From the NCBI RefSeq assembly GCF_020497125.1, contig NC_059077.1, forward strand, positions 21,026,840 to 21,090,839: a stretch of 64,000 nt of DNA. Direction: 5' to 3'. This document shows, one piece after another, positions 12,614 to 24,303 of this stretch; the first letter of the stretch is position 1; every line of letters begins with the position of its first letter. Below the pieces are notes generated by a model. It was given only the letters and a program-made list of their open reading frames with translations. It did not search any database and was not told where the DNA came from. Source of the DNA: Mauremys mutica. Taxonomy: Eukaryota > Chordata > Testudines > Geoemydidae. A program made the position numbers and the translations under genes.

Positions 12614-12815
12614 TAAGGGCTTGGCTCCATTACTGCTTAAGTCGATGCAACTTACATTGCTCAGGGTGTGAAAAAGCCACCTCCCCCCCGCGAGCTACGC
12701 AAGTTACACTGACCTAAGCGCTGTCCACACCAGTACTAAGTCAGTGGGAGATGCTCTCCTGCTGACATTGCACATCTTGACCAGAGGTGCTACAGCGGTG
12801 CAGCTGCATTATGCA
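12614..12815. mobile_element. Degraded MITE, Harbinger-like
   Basis: It begins TAAGGGCTTGGCTC and contains gcttaagtcgatgcaactta, gacctaagcg..gtccacacc and cagcggtgcagctgcat, the same order of motifs as the MITE at 16268-16523. The right end is not clear. Confidence 0.5.
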
Positions 12816-13222
12816 TCATATGTATTGGGGTACCTGGGTAGAATTTAATGGCCCATGATATTCAAAATGTCAGACTAGATTAGCTAATGGCCTTAAACTC
12901 TATACATCTATACAGTTAATTGGGCCACAACCTGTAAAATAATTCTGATGACATTCTCCTGGATTCCAGCAGGTGGCAGACTCTGCCAAACTATGGATCC
13001 TTGACAAAGGGCTTCAAGCTGTTGTGTAGATTTAATTTTTCTCTTGCTCACTTTTAAAAGAAAAAAGTTTTATATTAGTGAATATGAACAGAAGCCTCTG
13101 GAGAAAATGAAGAGCACTGAGTAGTTCCATCTCATGCAATTACCATGCCCTTGATTGCAACCTAATTTGTAGGATTATAGGAGACAGGCTGTATTCTTGG
13201 GAAAGTGAAGGTCTGCATAAGG

Positions 13223-13587
13223 CGGGGTTCTCAACCTTTTTCTTTCTGATGCTGCCCCCGCCCAACATGCTATAAAAACTCCACAGCCCACCAGTGCCCC
13301 AACAACTGTTTTTCTGCATATAAAAGCCAGGGCCGGCATTAGAAGGCAGCAAACGGGGCAATCGCCCAGGGTCCCACTCCACAGGGGGCCCCCACAAAGT
13401 TAAGTTGCTCAGGCTTTGGCTTCAGCCCCAGGTGGCAGGGCTCAGGGCCCTGGGCTTCAGCTCTGCACAGTGGAGCTTCAGCTTTCTGCCCTGCACCCCA
13501 GTGAGTCTAACATTGGCCCTGCTTAGGGAACTGCCTGAAACCTGCTCGCAGCCCCCCGCCCCCCCCCCCAGGAGCTGAGAACCACTA
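13223..13587. mobile_element. hAT-type MITE with 8-bp target duplication
   Basis: The ends are inverted (left GGGGTTCTCAACC, right GAGCTGAGAACCACTA) and are flanked by a perfect 8-bp direct repeat GCATAAGG at 13215-13222 and 13588-13595. The 8-bp duplication and GGTTCTCA termini are typical of non-autonomous hAT elements. There is no transposase. The interior is C-rich. Confidence 0.88.
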
Positions 13588-15517
13588 GCATAAGGTACCT
13601 GTCAGGGACATGTCAAATTGTCCTCTTCTTCTTCATTTGTATTGAAATGTGAATGATTTTCATCTGCAATGAATAAATTCTGTTATTCTTTGATACATGG
13701 GTGTTCTGGTTAAAAATCCAGTGACTCCCCTACCCTTTGACTGCTTCCTGTGGGAGTTTTACTCAATTCTCACCCCCTCATCCTCTTTAGCAGAGAGTGG
13801 TATAAGGTCTGACAGGGAACTCCAAGGCTCTTTTAGGAATTTTCAATACACCTATCACTGCAGTATCTGTCTGACTGCAAACAAGCCCCTAGAGAACAAA
13901 TATGATTTATAACTTCTACTGATTTGTTATTAGTCTATTTTATTGTAACATTGAGCTGTACATTTGCACACCACTTCACAAACAAAGACACGATATGTGA
14001 ACTGCTCTGATCAATTCAGAATCTATTGGCTAAGTCCTGCTCTATCTACTCATACTAGCAGCTCTCCAGGACAACTCAAATAAGATCAACAAGGTTTGCC
14101 CCTAAACTCGATATTTTTCAGACCCGACTGAGAGTTTTTTATCTTGCATATTCTTTATTCCAAGGATCTGAAATAAAGACAAACGTTACTGTTAGAACTA
14201 TCACCAATGAGATTTTATGGCATAATACAAGTTTTGGAGACTTGTAGGATATTCATGTTTTTTTGTCACATAAATAGCGTGTCATCTGCATTAGATGATG
14301 AGCTATTATCCAAGTTCAAATATGTCTTTGACCCATAATACACAGACCTTTTATCCTTTATCTATGTCAAGTCATACAGTTCTAATACCATTTTTCATTT
14401 CATTTTCATTTGTATCAATACAATGCTGATCTATTCACAGAGTAGTCTAATTACTGTCGTAATATATACACAGGACTCCCATGGCTCACTCCTGCAGGCC
14501 TTGCTCCTATTGCTGTGAATGGGAACTGTAGAATCTGGCTACATATGGTGAATATGTTTAATAAAATAATTATTGCTTTTACCAGCTTCATCTTCCTAAA
14601 TATTATGGCCCCACTTCCTTAAAGTGTGTAAACCAGTGTCAATCTGTTGCGCTCCCTGGAGTTTATGCCAGCTGATGATCTGTATATTTAAACACTGGCT
14701 TTTAACACAAATCCTGCAGATCTATTTGCTTGTCTCGTTTCTCTTTCTGTGTCTGGAAATTTCCTAACAGTCAAAGCACCCTTCATCCTGCTCAACTGAC
14801 AGCATGAGGCCTTGCTGGGGGTTAGGATTAGCTCATCAGAAAAATCCCCTTTCTTGTTTGGTGCCAATGCTCTCCAGCATTGCTATGGAAAGTGTCAGCG
14901 AGGCAGGGCTGGTCCAGACAAATCTGGACTCCTCCCATCAAGCTATATAATTTGCCTTTAGCTGCAGTTTTTCACCTCCTCCTTGCTATTCACCCCAGAA
15001 ATGTTCTGCTATGACAGCTAGAGGGAAAGGAAGGAAAATATGTGGAGTGAGTTTGAACAGTGGATGGAGGTTTTCCAGTTAAAAAGGCAGGGTGATGTTC
15101 CCCAAGCCAGCGCCACAATGTAGACAGAGCCTTCCTGGTTCACCAATGTGGCTCAAATTACCACCCTCCTGGAGCTCTCATTCATGAAGTAGCTGGTGCA
15201 CTGCAGTACACAGCCATGGCATTCGGCTATGCCCAGTAATCATCCCTCTAGCATTTGAGTCAGTCTTCTAGGGTGAGACCCACATGAGCCAGCAAAGGGG
15301 GGAAATCCTCTGCAGAGCCAGGAATGGCAACACGGAGTGAGCTGGAACTGGAAACCGTTGATAAGGATTTCAGAGGGGGTTGAGCAAAATAATAGATAAA
15401 AGATGCTCCGTAGGAAGCTGTCTGGGAACTTTGCTTTGTCCTTCGTGTTCAGCTGTGTCTGTGCGTATTTAATCAGATCTCTTGCAAAAACATTCAGAAT
15501 AAATGAAGAAGGTGAAT

Positions 15518-15735
15518 GGGCCAGTGGTTGTGGTGCTAACCTCGGACTTAGGAGATGTATGTTCATTACCCAGTTCTGCCACAGACCTCCTGTGTGACCT
15601 TGGCCAAGTCACTTCTGTCTGTGCCTCAGTTCCCCATCTGTACAATAGGGGTATAGTGCTGCCATATCTCACAGGGATGTTATAAGACTAAATACATTAA
15701 AGACTGGGAAGAGTTCAGATATTATGGTAAGGGGG
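15518..15735 (+). mobile_element. CORE-SINE / MIR-like SINE
   Basis: A tRNA-like head (ggccagtggttgtggtgcta, then gttcattaccc as a degenerate B box) is followed by the conserved CORE and LINE-like tail: gtgtgaccttggccaagtca, cctcagttccccatctgtac, and agggatgttataagactaaa. This order is that of MIR-type SINEs. It is diverged and ancient. Confidence 0.85.
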
Positions 15736-15862
15736 CACACAAGTACTTACGATAGATTTGAGTCCCTAAATGGCTTGTGTTCTCCTGCTTGACAGACCAC
15801 CTCACTCCACTAAGAGGCTCTACATTCTGGAACCCTTGGTCCAAAATACTATTTATTTCTTG

Positions 15863-15955
15863 CATCCGATGAAGTGAGTATTCACCCACGAAAGCTCATG
15901 CTCCAATATGTCTGTTAGTCTATAAGGTGCCACAGGACTCTTTGCTATTTATTTC
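15863..15955 (+). repeat. Interspersed repeat, 'cacgaaagctcatg' family, copy 1
   Basis: It contains gatgaagtgagtattcaccc, cacgaaagctcatgctccaa, gtctgttagtctataaggtg and ccacaggactctttgct. The same order occurs inverted at 39038-39131 and, interrupted, at 22298-23150. It is a high-copy sauropsid repeat; its class is not determined. Confidence 0.8.
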
Positions 15956-16267
15956 TTGACCTTCTGGTCATGCACAGAGACCCATCTTCTTACCATCTTC
16001 AGAAGGTAGGAGCAGCTGAAGAAGCATCCAAAGCACGGATTGGTGCAGCGGACAGGGGGTAAAACAGGGCCACCTCTCTTTCCAGGACCTCCCAGACCCA
16101 GACTGGACATTTAACTCCCCACACGCACACACATACTGGGGGCACAAGGACCCAGGCGGTGCCTCCCCATGTGGCCTTGGAGAAAACCTGCAGGGAGGAA
16201 CTACCAGAGACTCCAGTCTGTAGGAGCAGGAGCAGAAGTAGCCAGAGCAGGGACCTTGGGACATTGA

Positions 16268-16523
16268 GTCCTGGTCTACACTAGAAAAGTGAGATGGCTA
16301 TGTGAAAAATCGACACCCCTGAGCAGCGCAGTTAAGTCGACCTAACCCCCAGTGCAGACAGTACTAAGTCAACAGAAGAATTCTTCCACCACCCTATCTC
16401 AGTAGGGAAGGTGAATTACTTATGCCAGTGGGAGAACTCCTCCCATGAGGGCAGGTAGTGTCTACACCGAAGGCTGCGCTAGAGTGGTGCAGCTGCAGCA
16501 TTTCAAGTGTAGACAAGCCCTCG
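16268..16523. mobile_element. MITE, Harbinger-like
   Basis: The ends are inverted: left CCTGGTCTACACT, right AGTGTAGACAAGCCC. The interior has gttaagtcgacctaaccccc and gtggtgcagctgcagcattt. The ends resemble those of the Harbinger-type element at 22359-23127 (GGGCTGGTCTAC). No clear 3-bp duplication survives. Confidence 0.65.
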
Positions 16524-18075
16524 GACAACTTGCTACAGTTTTGACTGGACTTTCTCTGTCCTGTGTTGATTGGCTATTTGCTCCAACCCTCTCCCTCCCA
16601 CTCTCTCAACTTCCTCACCCCAGCTTCACTCCACACCTGCCCTCTTACCCACTTCTCCCTTGCCCTGTCCCCTTTCCTTCAGTATCCCTTCTCCTTTCCC
16701 TTTTCTTTACATTTAATTGATCCTCTCCTAACTACACCCCACTACCACCACCAAAAAAACCTGTGGAACTAATATGTCATTTGCTGCTGTCATGTTGTTC
16801 ACTCTGTGAGTGTGTTCTGCCCTGTCCCCGTCCTGTGTCGGGCTTGTCAGTTTAGATAGTAAGCGCTTTGTTTATTACTGTTATTACTCTGTCTGTTTAG
16901 TGCTAAGCACAGGGGGATCCCATTTTTGGTTAATCCTTAGGCACTACTTTAATAAACATGATTAATAATACCTCTTACAGGGGAAGGTGCAGCACAACAT
17001 GGGGTGATCTCTATAGGGAAAGAAGGGGTTGCTGGGTTTCATTTTCTGGTGGTTCGTCATTTTCCTTTGGCTTAAGGGTGAATAGCAGCGGCTGGCTTTA
17101 ATTTTGAATGGACTGTATTTTAATTTGTTTTAATTGCTCCATACTCAAGCTATGTACATATTAAGTATAACTGTTTAATTAATTATATTATATCCACAAG
17201 ATCATACATAGATTTTGTAATGGGTACCCATGTATCAATAGTCAAATCCTTCCGTTCTTAGCTCAGCCTTACTCAATCAAAAATCCCATTGACGCCTATT
17301 AAACTTCTATCTGAGTAAGGACTCCAACTTTGGTTCTTGGTTACCTAACTGATCTTTTCCATTTTTAACCTCTAATTCTCTGTCGAGAACTCAGTCACTT
17401 TGAGCCAAATTCCAGAGTCTTCAATTTAGTTAAACCCCTTTTGACAACAGTGGAAGACCATAATATTTGTTGCTTTAGCAGGAGAAAACATGCCATTACA
17501 ATAAAACGAATTGCCTTAGCACCTTAATTAATGTAGCAGTTTCATTACTTCAAATGTGAATAGCATACAGTGCACTGGATTAGATTTGCTAACAGAAGGT
17601 CCTATCCAGCACTCTTTTCTCAATCAAGAGCCCTCTTGCTATTAATGGGAGTTTTAACTGCATAAGACCTACAAGGTCTGTTTTAAATAGTCTCTTTTCT
17701 ATATTTGTCTATAAAGAGAAATAGTTTTTCTTTCTTTCTTTTTCCTGAGGGCCACATTGAGGTTCCGAAACTGTATGGAGGGCCAGGTAGAGAAGGCTGT
17801 GCCTCCCCAAACAGCCTGGCCCCCACCCCATCCACGCCCTCCCACTTCCCGCCCCCTCAGAACACCTGACCCATTCAACCCCCCCGCTAGCCTCCGTGGC
17901 CGGGAGCTCAAGGGCCGGGCAGGATGGGCCCGCAGGCAGGATGTGGCTAGTGGGTCATAGTTTGCCCACCTCTGGATTAGACTATGCCTTCCATAGACTT
18001 TTTGCCTGCATAATACCTGCAGGATCTGGCCCATGGAATGAGCCTCCTGTGGATATTTTCATCAGAATTATTCAT
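16524..18075. other. Intergenic, no gene recognised
   Basis: A C/T-rich stretch (16590-16750) and plain A/T-rich sequence. A GC-rich patch at about 17750-17960 may be part of an unclassified repeat. No exon, RNA gene or dated transposon was recognised. Confidence 0.6.
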
Positions 18076-18275
18076 TCATAGATTGATAGATTATGCACCA
18101 GAATGGACCACAGTGATCATCTAATCTGACCTCCTCTATAACACAGTCTCTAGAATTTTACGATGTTATTCCTGCATCAAACCCATAACTCCTGGATGTT
18201 AGGGCATACCCTCTAGAAAGACATCCAGCCTTGATTTAAAGACTTCACGTAATGGAGACTCTACCAATTATGAGC
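18076..18275 (-). mobile_element. CR1 LINE fragment
   Basis: Reverse orientation of a CR1 3' region: gaccacagtgatcatctaat, ctgacctcctctataacaca and agacatccagccttgattta are the well-known CR1 3' UTR text read backwards. It is diverged and non-coding. Confidence 0.78.
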
Positions 18276-18396
18276 TGTGTACATTCAATATCTTGATGGC
18301 AAGTCATCTGACATTAACAGTATCTATCGATCAGTCAATTAATATAGATGGTGGAGGTAGAGATTTTTTTCCCAACACAATGTAAAGCCAAGAGCA

Positions 18397-18466
18397 AATA
18401 TATATATATATATATATATCTATATCTATATATATATATATATATATTTATTTATTTATTTATTTC
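18397..18466. repeat. (TA)n then (TATT)n microsatellite
   Basis: About 50 bases of alternating TA, broken by two TATC units, run into four or five TATT units. Simple repeat with no other signal. Confidence 0.95.
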
Positions 18467-20162
18467 TGATTTTAAAATATAAACCCTTGACTAGTCATTT
18501 TAGAAATGGGACCTTTGGTGTCAGGTTTTAAATGGAAATGAATCAGAAATGTTAACTGGCAGTATTAGAGAGATTATAAAGGGTTTTATCTTGTACAGTC
18601 AACAAAATATGAGATAAAGAAAAGATTCTATTTAGACTCTTACCTAGTGTTACTCGTGTGTTATGCCCTAGTGTTAGGCATACCATATTAACATTGTATT
18701 AAACCCAACATGTGGGCAGTTAGGGTGACCGAATGATATTGGCTTTTCAACAATTCTGTCCACTTTGCTGGCTTATATCAAGAGATGTATATCCCACTAC
18801 TTTCTAAAAAAGTTTTGGGATTAGTGAAAATAAGAACATAAGAACGGCCTTACTGGGTCAGACCAATGGTCCATCTAGCCCAGTATCCTGTCTTCTAACA
18901 GTGGCCAGTGCCAGAAGCTTCAGAGGAAATGAACAGAATAGGGCAATTATCGAGTGATCCATCCCGTCCTCCAGTCCCAGCTTTTGGCAGCCAGAACTTA
19001 AGGGACAACCAGAGCATGGGGTTGTGTCATTGACGATCTTGGCTAATAACCATTGATGGACCTAGCCTCCATCAAGTTATCTAATTCTTTTTTGAACCCT
19101 GTTATACTTTTGGCCTTCACAAGATCCCTGGAAACTGTTCCATAGGATGACTGTGCATTGTATGATGAAGTATTTCCTTATGTTGGTTTTAAACCTGCTG
19201 TCTATTAATTTTGTCGAGTTATCCCTGGCTCTTGTGGTACAAAAAGAGGTAAATAAAATATCCTTATTCGCTGTCTCCACATCACACATGATTTTATAAA
19301 ACCTCTATCATATCCCCCTTTAGCTCTCTCTTTTCTAAAATTAACAGTCCCAATCTATTTAATCTCTCCTCTTATGAACATTATTTCATACCCCTGATCA
19401 TTTTTGCTGCTGTTCTCTGTACCTTTTCCAATTCTAACGTATCTTTTTTTAATATAGGGCAACCAAAACTGCACACGGTATTCAAGGTTTGGGCAGAGCA
19501 TGGATTTATACAATGCCATTATGATATTTTCTGTATTACTGCCTATGCCTTTCCTAATGTTTCCTTTCATTCTGTTTGCTTTTTTGACTGCCAGTGCACA
19601 TTGAGTGGATGTTTTCAGAGAACTATCCACAATGACACCAAGATCTCTTTCTTGAGTGGTAACAGCTAATTTAGACCTCATCATTTTATATGTATAGCTG
19701 GGATGATATTTTCCAATGTAATTACTTTGCACTTAGCAACGCTGATACTTCACCTGCCATTTTGTTGCCCAGTCACCCAGTTTTGTGAGATCCCTTTGTA
19801 ATTCTTCACAGTCAGCTTTGGACTTAACTATCTTGAGTGATTTTGTATCATCTACAAACTTTGCCACCTCACTGTTTATATATATCCCCTTTTCCAGATC
19901 ATTTATGAATATGTTGAACAGCACCGGTCCCAGTACAGATCCTCAGGAGACCCTGCTATTTAACTCTTTCCAGTGTGAAAACCATTTATTCCTATCCTTT
20001 GTTCCCTATCTTTAAACCAGTTACTGATCCATGAGAGGACCTTCCCTCTTATCCCATGACAGGTTAGTTTGCTTAAGAGCTTTTAGTCAGAGTCCTCGTC
20101 AAAGGCTTTCTGAAAGTCCAAGCACACTATATCAACTGGATCACCCTTGCCCACATGCTTGT

Positions 20163-20228
20163 TGATTCCTTCAAAGAATTCCAACTGGTGAGGCATGATT
20201 CCTTCAAAGAATTCCAATTGGTGAGGCA
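20163..20228. repeat. 33-bp tandem duplication inside CR1
   Basis: Two adjacent copies of a 33-base unit starting tgattccttcaaagaattcc differ by one base (aactgg versus aattgg). The corresponding position in the CR1 at 62780-62810 has one copy, so this is a local duplication after insertion. Confidence 0.85.
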
Positions 20229-20346
20229 TGATTTCCCTTTACAAAAACCATGTGAACTCTTTCCCAACATATCGTATCTATGTGTCTATTGACACCTTAA
20301 TCTGGAATAGTTCCTCAAATCCATCACCTAAAAAGAGTGGCTTAGG

Positions 20347-20893
20347 CATGGGCGGCAGTTATAATATGCCAGGGGAGGCTCTGCTGTGACCACGGCTACC
20401 TGACCTCTGGCAGTGAAGTTTTTGCTTTATTATGCCCCATACAGATTCCGTGGTGGCTGAGGGGGCACATACCACCTCCTCAGCCGCCCCGGAACCTGCA
20501 TGGGACATATCAAAAGCATCTTCTACAGGCACTTTTCCTCTGGGAGGTGGGCGGGTTGGGTGAGGGGAGGCATGGGGCTAGGCTCCTCCGGGCATGGGAG
20601 GCTTGGCTCAGGGCTTCAGCCAGCCCAGCTGGGGTTCCTCCAGGTGGGGAGGGGGGCTTGTGGCTTTGGCCAGCCCAGCTGGGGCTGCTTTGGGTGGGAG
20701 GGGGCAGGCTCGGGGCTTCAGCCAGACTGGGGCTCCTCTGGGAGGGGCTCTCTGGGTCAGGGGATGGGGGACTTGTGTCTCTGGCTGTGGGGGAGGGGTG
20801 CACAAAAGGACTCCAGCTGTGAGGAGGGCAGGGGAAGAAGGGATGGAGCTGGGGGCCAGCCTCCCCAGAGGGGGGCTTCACCCGCCACCCATG
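20347..20893. mobile_element. hAT-type non-autonomous element inserted in CR1
   Basis: The 547-bp insert is bounded by short inverted ends (left CATGGGCGGCAG, right CCGCCACCCATG) and by a perfect 8-bp direct repeat GGCTTAGG at 20339-20346 and 20894-20901. Joining the flanks restores the CR1 reading seen in the copy at 62380-62405, which proves an insertion. The interior is G-rich, with about three diverged tandem units containing GCCAGCCCAGCTGGGG (20618-20750). There is no transposase. Confidence 0.88.
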
Positions 20894-22358
20894 GGCTTAG
20901 GAGTAGAAATCTTCCTCACACCCTCTGCAGTGTAAACCAATGCAAAGAATTCATTTAGCTTCTCCGCAACAGACTTATGTTCCTTGAGTGCTTCTTGAGC
21001 ACATTGATCACCCAGTGGCTCCACTAATTGTTTGGCTTCCTGCATCTGATGTACTTAAAAAATTGTTGTTAGTGTCTTTCGCTAGTTGCTCTTCAAATTC
21101 TTTTTTGGCCTGTCTAGTTAGGCTTTTACACTTGACTTGCCAGAGTTTATGCTCCTTTCTATTTTCTCTAGGATTTGACTTCCAGTTTTTAAAAAGATGT
21201 TGTTTTGCCTCTAACTTCTTCTTTTAATGGGGGGGGGGGGGGAAATACATTTAGCCAGTATGACTTTTTTTGTCCTCTTACTGTTTTTTGTTTTTTTAAT
21301 TTGTGATATACATTTAGTTTGAGCCTCTATTATGGTATCTTCCATGTAGCTTGCAGGCATTTCACTTGTTCGATTGTTCCTTTTCATTTCCATTTAACTA
21401 GCTTCCTCATTTTTGTGTCGTTCCTCTTGTTGAAGTTAAATGCTACTGTCATGGGGGCTTTGATATGTCCCCCCTACAAGTATGATTGCTATTATTGAAT
21501 GGTTCACCTATATTCTCCTCTGGAGGTCCACTTAGGACTAAATCAAGAATTGCCTCTTCCCTTGTGGGTTCCAGGATTAGCTGCTCCAAGAAGCAGTTAT
21601 TAATGATGTTAATGGTGTCCAGAAATTTTATCTCTGCATCCCGTCCTGAGATGACAAGTACCCTGTCAATATGGGGATAGTTGAAATCCCCCATTATTAT
21701 TGTGTTTTATATTTTGGGGGACTCTTATCTCCTTGAGCATTTCACAGTCACCATCACCATCCTAGTCAGGTGGTCAGTATGATATTCCTACTGCTATGCT
21801 CTTGTTATTCAAGGAGGGAATTTCTATCCATAGCAATTCTCTGGTGCAGTTTGATTCAGTCAAGGTTTTTTCTATATTGACTATGCTTTCTTTCTCATAT
21901 AGAGCCACTCCTCCACCATCAAGACCTACTCTGTCATTCCTATATATTTTGTACCCTGGTACTACTGCGTCCCATTGATTGTCATAGTTTCACCAAGTTT
22001 CTGTGATGCTGATTATATCGATATCCTCATGTAACAGGCATCTAAGTTCACCCATCTTTTTATTTAGACTTTAGCTTATGTATGCAAACACTTATCAATG
22101 TTTAGTTGTCTGCCCTCATGTGATGTAACTGAAGGGGACAGTCTGAGTGTTCTCTTCAGTTCCTACCAGTACTTTATAAACTTCTGTCATTGCCTCTGTA
22201 CTACTATATAGAGTATACTCTTTATTAAAGCCCATCAAAGGCAAGATACCTTCATTCTATACCCTAGTACAGGAACCTTCACAGGCAACTGCACGCATCC
22301 AATGAAGTGAGCTGTAGCCCACAAAAGCTTATGTGCAAATAAATTTGTTAGTCTGTAA

Positions 22359-23127
22359 GGGCTGGTCTACACTGGGGGGGCGGGGGAGAAAAATCGATCT
22401 AAGATACGCAACTTCAGCTACGTGAATAGCGTAGCCAGTGATGAGCTGCCAAAATCTTAACAACCGGTTCCCTATAAAAAGTTCTGATTTAAGGGGGGAG
22501 CGGGGGAGGGGCCAGGGAGAGATCATCGTGGGGCTGGAGGCCCCTGCAGGGCCTGGGCCAATTGCCCCACTTGCCCCCTCCCCTCTCCTCTGGCCAGCCC
22601 TGGAGCTTGCAGCAGCCCCCCCGCCCCACCACCACCTTGCTGGGCCATTCAAAAAGTGGCAGCAGGACGACTCCAGAGCTCAGCTGAGCTGCCCAGCTGG
22701 TGCCGGCGGCTGGCCACACTGCAGCTGGGGAGAAGTGGGCGAAGGGCCGGGGGAGCCTCAGCCTCCCCAGCTGGGAATCCTGGGAGCAACAGGATGGTCC
22801 GGCCCACAGACCAGAGTTCTTTGCCCACCCTCTGGCCCTTTAACAACTGGTTCTCCACAGACGTCTAATTTTAGCAACCGGTTCTTGAGAAACTGTGGGA
22901 ACCTGCTCCAGCTCACCACTGAGCGTAGCTGAAGTCGAAGTATCTTAGATCGATTTACCTCTCGTCCTCACGGCGCGGGATTGACGTCCACGGCTCCCCC
23001 TGTCGACTCCGCTACCACCGTTCATGCTGGTGGAGTTCCGGAGTCGACAGGAGCGCTTTTGGGGATCAATATATCGATCCCCAAGAAATCGATAGCTACC
23101 CACCGATACAGTACCCTAGACGTACCC
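22359..23127. mobile_element. PIF/Harbinger-type MITE with TAA duplication, itself split by a hAT element
   Basis: The inverted ends are GGGCTGGTCTAC on the left and GACGTACCC on the right, flanked by the 3-bp duplication TAA (22356-22358 and 23128-23130), the signature of Harbinger-type transposition (TWA). The interior includes aaaatcgatctaagatacgc and, after the nested insert, cgaagtatcttagatcgatt, an internal inverted pair. Without the hAT insert it is about 275 bp. It is non-coding. Confidence 0.85.
22436..22921. mobile_element. hAT-type MITE nested inside the Harbinger MITE
   Basis: The ends CAGTGATGAGCTG (22436-22448) and CAGCTCACCACTG (22909-22921) are inverted repeats matching at 12 of 13 positions. 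The flanks carry a perfect 8-bp duplication AGCGTAGC (22428-22435 and 22922-22929). Both ends also hold an inner repeat with AACCGGTTC. These are hallmarks of a non-autonomous hAT transposon. It has no transposase. Confidence 0.92.
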
Positions 23128-23159
23128 TAAGGTGCCACAAGTACTCCTGTTTTTCTTTG

Positions 23160-23490
23160 GTTTAAATGTAGTATCCAAAACAGAGCTAAGGAAAGATACA
23201 GAACAATAAGTTAAAGAACTGGTACAAATTTGGTGGGTTGGACGTTAGCTTATGTAGAAAGTGCTTTCTAACTCATAAGCAACCATGTTATAAATATAAA
23301 TGGTTGGGGGGTGGGAACAACGGGACGTATTTCAAAGCAAACCTACTGAGTAAGGTCAACCTTGTGAGAACAAGCTTCCCAAAAGGATTGCTATACTTTG
23401 TGTTTTTCTGCTTTGTCTTAGGCAATAAACTTGGCTATTTGGTCTCTAGGACATTTTTAATACCAAACCACAACTGTAGTCGATCAGTTG
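23160..23490 (+). mobile_element. Diverged LTR fragment related to the solo LTR at 10574-11210
   Basis: It shares TAGTATCCAAAACA followed by agctaaggaa with the reverse complement of 10865-10905, and has a later AATAAACTTGGCT like the polyadenylation region near 10645. Ends are not preserved, so it is called only as a related fragment. Confidence 0.45.
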
Positions 23491-23899
23491 GCTGTACAAT
23501 GGAGCAATACTAGGCACCTATGCTGGCTTTCACCACTCTAGTAGCTGTGTGCAACACTGTAAGCCAGATGTGGCCCAGTCCAATGTGGCTGTGCCAGGGA
23601 GCAAAGGGCTGTATCCTCCACAACCCTCCACACATACACACGCCTCCATAGTCTGCTTGGCTTGGTGCTCCTAATGTTGGAGAGATGGCAGGCTTAGTAG
23701 GGCTCTTGGCATGGAAAGGCAGCGTTCAGCTGGCAGGCAGCAGGAGGCAGTTGAAACAATCTGTGCCCAAAGGTGTGGCACAGATTCCTTTGCTCGATGA
23801 CCAAGGAAAGAGTAGGATCACAGCTCCTCCCTGGGGAAGGGCAGCTGTTAACTGTCCTATCTCAGGGCATCGAGCAAAGGCTGAATCTATTCCATAGAA

Positions 23900-24295
23900 C
23901 AGGGGCTCTCAACCTTTCCAGACTGCTGTCCCCCTTTCAGGAGTCTGATTTGTCTTGCGTACCCCCAAGTTTCACCTCACTTAAAAACGACTTGCTTACA
24001 AAATCAGACATAAACATACAAAAGTATCACAGCATTTTACTGAGAAATTGCTGACTCATTTTTACCATATTATAAAATAAACCAATTGGAATATAAATAT
24101 TGTACTTCCATTTCAGTGTACAGTATAAACAAATCATTGTCTGTATGAAATTTTAGTTTGTACTGACTTCTAGTGCTTTTCCTGTAGCTTGTTTTACAAC
24201 AAGCTAAATACCTAGATGAGTTCCAGGTACCCCCCTGGAAGACCGGTGCATATTCCCAGGGATTTATGTTGAGAACCCCTGGTTGAGAACCACTG
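23900..24295. mobile_element. hAT-type MITE with 8-bp target duplication
   Basis: The termini are CAGGGGCTCTCAACC and GGTTGAGAACCACTG, inverted to each other, flanked by a perfect CCATAGAA duplication at 23892-23899 and 24296-24303. It belongs to the same broad group as 13223-13587 but has a different A/T-rich interior. A second GTTGAGAACC lies just inside the right end. Confidence 0.92.
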
Positions 24296-24303
24296 CCATA
24301 GAA

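Larger units (their letters stand above)
18834..22235 (-). mobile_element. CR1 LINE, nearly complete ORF2, interrupted by a hAT element
   Basis: On the minus strand this is a long, dead CR1. Low coordinates hold the 3' UTR (gggtcagaccaatggtccat, ctagcccagtatcctgtct). Going up, the frame fragments encode TYKMMRSKLAVTTQERDLGVIVDSSL and NPNLEYRVQFW-like RT C-terminal motifs, MLFNIFINDLEKG and VAKFVDDTKS from the RT catalytic region (a D-D pair like the FADD box with F changed to V), FLEQLILEPTREEAILDLVLS from the endonuclease C-terminus, then the 5' endonuclease region to about 22090. Many frameshifts and stops are present. A 547-bp hAT element (20347-20893) and a 33-bp tandem duplication (20163-20228) sit inside it. 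Confidence 0.9.
22298..23152 (+). repeat. 'cacgaaagctcatg' family repeat, copy 2, split by a Harbinger-type element
   Basis: The left part (22298-22358) reads catccaatgaagtgagctgt, cccacaaaagcttatg and gtta-gtctg. The right part resumes at 23128 with TAAGGTGCCACAAGTACTCC. Joined across a single TAA, they match the intact copies at 15863 and 39038. The middle is the MITE annotated at 22359-23127. Confidence 0.85.

Noticed and set aside
20500..20958. Long overlapping open frames of Gly/Trp- and Pro-rich residues on both strands
   Set aside because: They fall in a hAT insert with G-rich tandem units. All frames are open because of composition, and the insert is young relative to its dead CR1 host.
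22438..22932. 164-codon plus-strand open frame
   Set aside because: It coincides almost exactly with the non-coding hAT MITE at 22436-22921 and has no domain.
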